DNA from: CAYVFC01 sp964450715
GTDB lineage: Bacteria; Myxococcota_A; Polyangia; Polyangiales; JAFGIB01
Assembly (NCBI GenBank): GCA_964450715.1
Contig: CAYVFC010000204.1
Span: 1 to 10,895 of the forward strand
Reading direction: 5' to 3'
Length of the DNA stretch: 10,895 nt
Both the position numbers and the translations under genes were made by a program. This document shows, piece by piece, positions 7,387 through 10,895 of this stretch. The notes beneath the pieces were generated by a model that saw only the letters and a list, made by a program, of their open reading frames with translations, was not told the origin of the DNA and ran no database searches. Within the stretch, counting starts at the first letter, position 1. Every line of letters starts with the position of its first letter.

Positions 7387-7410
7387 CAGATTCGCCCGGT
7401 TGCGAATCTG
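7387..7410. other. Perfect 9-bp hairpin between the RHH gene and ubiB
   Basis: CAGATTCGC and GCGAATCTG pair around a 6-base loop (CCGGTT), about 50 bases past the RHH stop. No T-run follows on the minus strand, so it is not a canonical intrinsic terminator. It may stabilise the 3' end of that mRNA or be an operator. Nothing else is recognised between 7318 and 7460. Confidence 0.4.
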
Positions 7411-7460
7411 AACCCGGGGGTCTGAAGGGGAGAGTGTTACGGACTACGGTCGGCGACGGC

Positions 7461-8069
7461 TCAGAGAGACGCCACGCAGCGGTCGCACAGCCAGGTCGGC
7501 CCCGCTGTCGGGTCCCGAGAGATCCCGAGATGGCCCGCGTCGCCTTTCTGAAGCGCAATACCGCACCCGGCGCACTGGCCGTCGCGGTTCATGATCACCG
7601 CGTTCCAGGCCAGGATGTGGTCCAGGTCGGCCGCGCTTCCGGAGCCCGTCGGCTCGGGCATCGGGTCCGGTTCGCTCTCGGCCCTTGTCCGCGCCGCCTT
7701 CCCCCGGGGCGGTTCCTCGCGCGCCTCGTCGCCGTACTCCTCGTCGAACGGCTCCTCGGCCACCTCGCGCGCAGGGGCGCTACCCACCGCGCGGCTGGCG
7801 ATCCGGCCCGCGTTCCGCCGCACCCGGTTTGCCAGTCCCATCGAGTCCTGCACGATGGTGTCCACGTCGGCGACTACGCCGTCCACCAGGTCGAAGGTAT
7901 CCTCCAGCACGTTGCGGACCAGGTGGGATACGGAGAGCCTTCGCCGGCTCGCCTCCTTCTTCAGGACGCTTTCCAGGTCGCCCGGTACCCGGGTCTGGAT
8001 CAACCGATCCTTGAGGTCGCGCCGGGCCGGGTGTCTTCGCTTGCGGTGGCTGGAGGACTTGCTCTTCAT
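7461..8069 (-). CDS. Ribbon-helix-helix protein with C-terminal CxxC/CxxC zinc ribbon; likely DNA-binding regulator
   Basis: The product is 202 aa. A basic N-terminus leads into DRLIQTRVPGDLESVLKKEA (strand plus helix 1) and RRLSVSHLVRNVLEDTF (helix 2), a ribbon-helix-helix fold at ~21-60. Next come VDGVVADVDTIVQDS, an acidic low-complexity spacer (~105-148), and a C-terminal module with AWNAVIMN, Cys166-x2-Cys169, LGISRDP and Cys195-x2-Cys198, probably a single zinc site. I associate this RHH plus ribbon architecture with Myxococcota-type genomes; no function is established that I know of. RHH dimers usually bind short dyads and often repress their own promoter. Here two TGTAWTACA sites flank the promoter, and the same pair precedes ubiB. 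The start is the ATG directly at the promoter with no SD, suggesting a leaderless mRNA. Confidence 0.8.
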   Translation of the reverse strand: MKSKSSSHRKRRHPARRDLKDRLIQTRVPGDLESVLKKEASRRRLSVSHLVRNVLEDTFDLVDGVVADVDTIVQDSMGLANRVRRNAGRIASRAVGSAPAREVAEEPFDEEYGDEAREEPPRGKAARTRAESEPDPMPEPTGSGSAADLDHILAWNAVIMNRDGQCAGCGIALQKGDAGHLGISRDPTAGPTWLCDRCVASL

Positions 8070-8120
8070 GTATTACAATATAGTACAAACTTGCTGGCGG
8101 CGCAAGCCTGGTGTAATACA
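8069..8120 (-). promoter_or_regulatory. Putative autoregulated, leaderless promoter of the RHH gene
   Basis: On the minus strand TTGCGC (8105-8100), 17 bases, then TATATT (8082-8077) form a good sigma70-like promoter. The predicted start site is about 7 bases on, at the A of the ATG (8069). TGTATTACA (8069-8077) overlaps the ATG and the end of the -10. TGTAATACA (8112-8120) lies just upstream of the -35. The 19 bases 8069-8087 are an imperfect dyad (TGTATTACAATATAGTACA). Confidence 0.55.
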
Positions 8121-8167
8121 AACGCATCGGTAGACGACTCGGTCCCGGCACCTCATCTCGGGCCGAG

Positions 8168-8200
8168 AAAAAAGCAGCGCTGCCCGCTCGTGGCAGCGCT
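8168..8200 (-). terminator. Intrinsic terminator for the J-domain-like gene
   Basis: AGCGCTGCC (8176-8184) and GGCAGCGCT (8192-8200) form a perfect 9-bp, GC-rich stem with a 7-base loop. On the minus strand it is followed, after GC, by six T (8173-8168). It lies about 60 bases past the stop at 8260 and before the RHH promoter, insulating the two. Confidence 0.8.
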
Positions 8201-8259
8201 CCGTTTCTCTTTCCGGTTGCGGATCTTCGAGACTCCCTGCCGCGAAATCCTCCCTCCCG

Positions 8260-8400
8260 TCACGCCACGCCCCCGGCCTGCCGGGAGTTCACCAGCTGCT
8301 CGGCCGTGCCCTCCTGCTCGTCGAACCGGTCCAGCAGCATGTTAACGGTGGTCATCAGCTCGTTGTCGCCGCCTCGGTCCGGGTGGCAGAACAGGGCGAT
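8260..8400 (-). pseudogene. J-domain-like protein, C-terminal fragment
   Basis: The residues from IALFCHPDRGGDNELM to the stop resemble helix II, the HPD loop and helix III of a DnaJ J-domain; the HPD tripeptide that contacts Hsp70 is present (CHPDRGGD). About 46 codons remain, ending EQLVNSRQAGGVA. The open frame continues upstream to 8577, but that part is antisense of a recognisable FemAB-type gene, so the true N-terminus is missing and the break is at ~8400. A good terminator follows. The J-domain call rests on one short motif and could be wrong. Confidence 0.5.
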
Positions 8401-8679
8401 CTGATGGGTGGAAGTGATCCGAGCTTGCGCAACAGCGGGGCCGGCAGCCTGTGCCTCTGGGAAGCGATCCGATTCGCTTCGACTGTCACGAAAAAATTCG
8501 ACTTTGAGGGTTCGATGGTCGAACCAATCGAAAAGTTCTTTCGAGCGTTCGGGGCGCGTCAGGTACCTTACTTTCAAATCAGGAAAGACAATCGACCGAT
8601 GTTGGTGAGAGGTCTGGTCGGGGGTAAGAGAAGGATCGCCGCGAAGCTCGCGCGGGCCAAAATGCGCGATATAAGTTAG
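8401..8679 (+). pseudogene. FemAB/GNAT-type acyltransferase, C-terminal fragment
   Basis: The last ~92 residues match the end of FemAB-like/BioF2-like GNAT proteins found in exopolysaccharide loci: LMGGSDPSLRNSGAGS, LWEAIRFASTVTKKFDFEGS, MVEPIEKFFRAFGARQVPYF. The FDFEGSM...FFRAFGARQVPYF block is especially characteristic. Full proteins are usually several times this length, so the N-terminal lobe is missing. Codons upstream of CTG 8401 are only the antisense of the J-domain gene, so the GTG at 8383 is not a real start. It ends at TAG 8677-8679, 31 bases from the convergent acyltransferase gene. Confidence 0.7.
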
Positions 8680-8710
8680 TGAGAATACCTTTCAATAGCC
8701 ACCCCGAAGT

Positions 8711-9295
8711 CTAGGTGCGTTTGTTTCCAATTACGAAGGACTCCCGGGGCAGGCCGCCGGTGTACGCTTTTAGTTTCTTGACTTTGCGAGCCGGAACGCC
8801 TGCTATCACGATATCGGCTTCGTCGAAGCTCTCTTTTACCACCGAACCCGCGCCGACGACTACGTGTTCGGCAAGCTGGACTCCGGGAAGGAGTACGCAG
8901 TTCGCACCCAACCAGCAGTTATCGCCGACAACGATGGGTTTGGCATCGACGTGTCGCTCGAAGTCCAGCACGTCGTGATCGCTTGATATCAACTTCACGC
9001 CTGGACCCATGCGGACATTGGCACCGATATGGATACCATTACGCGCCTGGATGTATTGCCCCACGCCGAGCCCGGGATACGGCGGGAATGTTGTCAGCGA
9101 TATCCTGTCCGGGTAACTCACGAAGCTAGACCAATGGCACGGCCATGGTACGTGAGAATTGATCCGAAGAGCGTGTTGCGATACGAAAATCTGAATCCAA
9201 TACGACGCTCCGATCCTGCCTATTGCTACCCGAGACGATTCCGGAAGAAAAGAAGTCCCGCGGAGAAGAATAGCTCTGATGAGTTCAGTCACCAT
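8711..9295 (-). CDS. Hexapeptide-repeat (left-handed beta-helix) acyltransferase
   Basis: The product is 194 aa. Hexapeptide turns are visible from ~80: NGIHIGANVRMGPGVKLISS, then PIVVGDNCWLGANCVLLPGV, HVVVGAGSVVKESF and IVIAGVPARKVKKL. His107 in SSDHDV is the likely catalytic base. This is the maltose/galactoside/colanic-acid O-acetyltransferase type, which transfers acetyl or another acyl group from CoA to a sugar; the acceptor cannot be read. The N-terminal ~75 residues are less conserved, with an amphipathic start. ATG 9295 has no clear SD. Neighbours (flippase upstream on the same strand, FemAB-type fragment convergent) fit a surface polysaccharide locus. Confidence 0.85.
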   Translation of the reverse strand: MVTELIRAILLRGTSFLPESSRVAIGRIGASYWIQIFVSQHALRINSHVPWPCHWSSFVSYPDRISLTTFPPYPGLGVGQYIQARNGIHIGANVRMGPGVKLISSDHDVLDFERHVDAKPIVVGDNCWLGANCVLLPGVQLAEHVVVGAGSVVKESFDEADIVIAGVPARKVKKLKAYTGGLPRESFVIGNKRT

Positions 9296-9387
9296 CTAGG
9301 ATGCATTGTGTGTTTTTCGGAAATCGAGGTCAACGGAAACCCCTCTCCCTAGACCGGTTTTCGGGCCGGCAACACCGCTATTTTCCC

Positions 9388-10065
9388 TTAATAGAAACGC
9401 TCGGTGAGGCGAAGGCTCGAAAATCGCCTCAGCGACGCGGGTAGCGGCGGCAGGTAACCGGCACGACCGAGCAGAAGGCCGGATAGCGGAAGATAGAGCA
9501 GTGCGGACACCAGCAGGAGCGCGACCTGCGGTAATTGCCTGCCCGCGTACAGCCAAGCGACTACCGGTAGAGCTCCAAGGATGCAAAGCCCCGTGATGGC
9601 CGCAATATCGACGAGCGGAAAGGTTTTTTTGGGCGAAACGCCGAAGCCCCTAGCAATAATGACGGCCAGACTGAAGGGAACCGACCATCCGAACAACGTA
9701 GCTACGGTCGCCCACGCGGCGCCCGTAGCCCCTAACCAGGTAACCAAGATGACGGAGAGTACAGCGTCGAACACTAGACCGACGATGCTTCGATACAGCA
9801 CCTCCTTGGTCATTCCCAGGGCCATCAATACCGACCCCCATTGGACGGTCCGAACAGGAATCACGCATAAGTAGCCACGGAATGGGTAGACGCTGGCCTC
9901 GTATTTATCCGAGTAGAGGGTGAAGATGAACGGTTCGGCGACCACCATCAAGAAGACCGCAGCCGGAATCAGGATCGCTGCCGATCGGACCGCTGCCAGT
10001 CGAAAGAATCGCAGCGCTTCCTCCTTGTTACGTTCCGCGCAGAACTTCTCGACAACGCCGACACA
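9388..10065 (-). pseudogene. Wzx-like polysaccharide flippase, C-terminal half
   Basis: The frame to the TAA at 9388 encodes several hydrophobic helices: AAILIPAAVFLMVVAEPFIF, IVGLVFDAVLSVILVTWLG, ATVATLFGWSVPFSLAVII, VDIAAITGLCILGALPVVAWL and VALLLVSALLYLPLSGLLL. This is the pattern of the C-terminal half of MOP-superfamily flippases, which move lipid-linked sugar repeat units across the inner membrane. The in-frame sequence upstream of the first candidate start (TTG 9951) still looks like a flippase (VEKFCAERNKEEALRFFRLA) up to about 10065, so the gene began further out. About 225 of the usual 400-500 residues remain. Beyond ~10065 the sequence belongs to a different, DUF932-like frame. The acyltransferase follows 92 bases downstream. 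Confidence 0.7.
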
Positions 10066-10640
10066 CGGTTACGGATAGTTGCAGCCCGGTCTCGCCCGAA
10101 CAACCCGCCCGGAACAACCCGATCGGCGCACGGCTGCCGAACAGACGCCTGGTTTCCGGTCCACGCCCGGAGTACCCGTTCCGTTGGCCGGCCCAGTAGC
10201 CAGCTGTCAGTTCACCGAGCTTGCTACCCCGGTCCAGGGTCTTTCCGACAAGGTCCAGCACCAGCTCGTCGTCCAGGGCTGCGTACCTCTCGCTCACGAT
10301 GGCCCGGATCTGGTCGCCGGCCAGGCGCAGAAGGGCGTTTCCCTAATGCCGGGACAGGCCCCAGTTCATGCAGGCCACCTGGAGCTTCACAGGGAGCTGC
10401 CGGACGTAGGGCACGGGGGCCCCGATCTTCTGGCAGAGCTGGCCAAAGGCCCGTTCTCGCAGTGGCAGGGGCGTTCCGGTGTCCCGGCCGGGGAAGGGAA
10501 CCCTGGCCAGGGCCATGTGCTCCTGGTCGGCAGTACCGAACGCCCAGGTCCTCAGGTCGTGTACCAGGGTGTCATCCCTGGCTCCGTCCTGCCGGTGGGC
10601 CACGAGGATCTTCTTTCTCCGGGAAGCGTCGCTGCTTCAC
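10066..10640 (-). pseudogene. DUF932-like phage/plasmid-type protein, broken by an in-frame TAG and truncated
   Basis: One minus-strand frame runs from the stop at ~10640 through ARVPFPGRDTGTPLPLRERA, FGQLCQKIGAPVPYVRQLP and MNWGLSRH, meets TAG at 10345-10343, then continues in the same frame as GNALLRLAGDQIRAIVSERY and ALDDELVLDLV. Both halves fit DUF932 (FGQLCQK-GAP--Y---LP, then LLR--G--IRA-VS-RY--LD), a family common on phages and plasmids with little defined function. The C-terminal end is lost near 10065, where flippase coding starts. The first start may be GTG 10603 or lie beyond. TAG is used as a normal stop elsewhere in the window (1777, 8711, 8679), so this is more likely a nonsense mutation or sequence error than recoding. 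Confidence 0.6.
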
Positions 10641-10751
10641 TCAAAGGGATACGCCACGCTTCTGGTGGATTTTCGGGGATCGGTCGACTCCTCTGCCCGA
10701 GGTAACGACCTTGCCAGCGGCTGGCCCGGAGCTCCGGACGGCCGGAGCAGA

Positions 10752-10823
10752 GTGCTCGGAGTGCTCGGGGAGTTCGGAGGGTTCGGGGAGTTCGGGGCGT
10801 TCGGGGCGTTCGGGGCGTTCGAA
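10752..10823. repeat. Eight 9-bp tandem repeats
   Basis: Units are GTGCTCGGA, GTGCTCGGG, GAGTTCGGA, GGGTTCGGG, GAGTTCGGG and GCGTTCGGG (x2), then GCGTTCGAA. On the minus strand one frame reads Pro-Glu-Arg/Leu/Pro/His triplets (PERPERPELPEP...), which could be a low-complexity protein tail. That frame closes at a TGA near 10637 and is not in frame with the DUF932-like gene. Confidence 0.7.
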
Positions 10824-10834
10824 TGCCTGGCGGG

Positions 10835-10895
10835 CGCCCCCCCGCGGGGGGGGGGGGGGGGCGGCCGGGGCGGGGGGGGGGGGGGGGGAAAAAGA
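10835..10895. other. Poly-G/low-complexity end
   Basis: Long G runs, broken only by short C/GC interruptions and ending in AAAAAGA, make up the last ~60 bases. This looks like a low-quality or artefactual contig end rather than biological sequence. Confidence 0.7.

Noticed and set aside
7329..8345. 338-codon + strand frame
   Set aside because: It is the antisense of the RHH gene and runs through its promoter and the terminator; no domain was seen.
8401..8577. N-terminal extension of the 105-codon J-domain-like frame
   Set aside because: It overlaps, on the other strand, the highly characteristic FemAB segment (FDFEGS...FFRAFGARQVPYF), so this part is a shadow.
10079..10705. 208-codon + strand frame
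   Set aside because: It is the antisense of the DUF932-like gene, whose motifs are on the minus strand; it has no independent support.
10752..10823. Could the short tandem repeats be a CRISPR array?
   Set aside because: Units are 9 bp with no spacers.
10835..10895. Poly-G end as a G-quadruplex or telomere-like element
   Set aside because: The run is at the extreme end, nearly homopolymeric and irregular, which fits a sequencing or assembly artefact better.

Overview
The window looks like high-GC DNA from a Myxococcota or other deltaproteobacterial-type bacterium. This is inferred from three genes: a GspC-like secretion protein with the HR plus PDZ layout common in that group, a large SH3-like/YkuD L,D-transpeptidase, and a ribbon-helix-helix protein with a C-terminal CxxC/CxxC zinc ribbon. 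No rRNA, tRNA, CRISPR array or complete transposon was seen. Species cannot be named from the sequence alone.

Layout: (1) Bases 1-4864 hold a secreted L,D-transpeptidase (+), then on the minus strand an esterase-family alpha/beta hydrolase with an Ig-like tail, a MarR-type regulator with palindromes in its promoter, and the C-terminal part of a gspC-like gene. (2) Bases ~4865-5490 are the 5' part of a group II intron on the + strand, antisense to gspC. Its maturase reading frame stops being intron-like after about 60 codons. (3) Bases ~5491-8400 hold a UbiB/ABC1 kinase gene, the RHH/zinc-ribbon gene and the 3' end of a J-domain-like gene, all on the minus strand. The two complete genes share a TGTAWTACA motif that brackets both promoters, so the RHH protein may control itself and the kinase. 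(4) Bases ~8401-10065 have a lower-GC feel and hold surface-polysaccharide-type genes: the C-terminal end of a FemAB/GNAT-like protein (+), a hexapeptide acyltransferase (-) and the C-terminal half of a Wzx-like flippase (-). (5) Bases ~10066-10640 hold a broken DUF932-like gene (-) with an in-frame TAG. They are followed by a 9-bp tandem repeat and a poly-G end.

The most striking large-scale property is that gspC, the intron maturase, the J-domain gene, the FemAB gene, the flippase and the DUF932 gene are all cut mid-gene, and the cuts meet at three sharp points (~5490, ~8400, ~10065). This is either real mosaicism (intron insertion plus rearrangement) or a chimeric assembly or amplification. 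The sequence alone cannot decide, so gene neighbourhood across those points should not be trusted.
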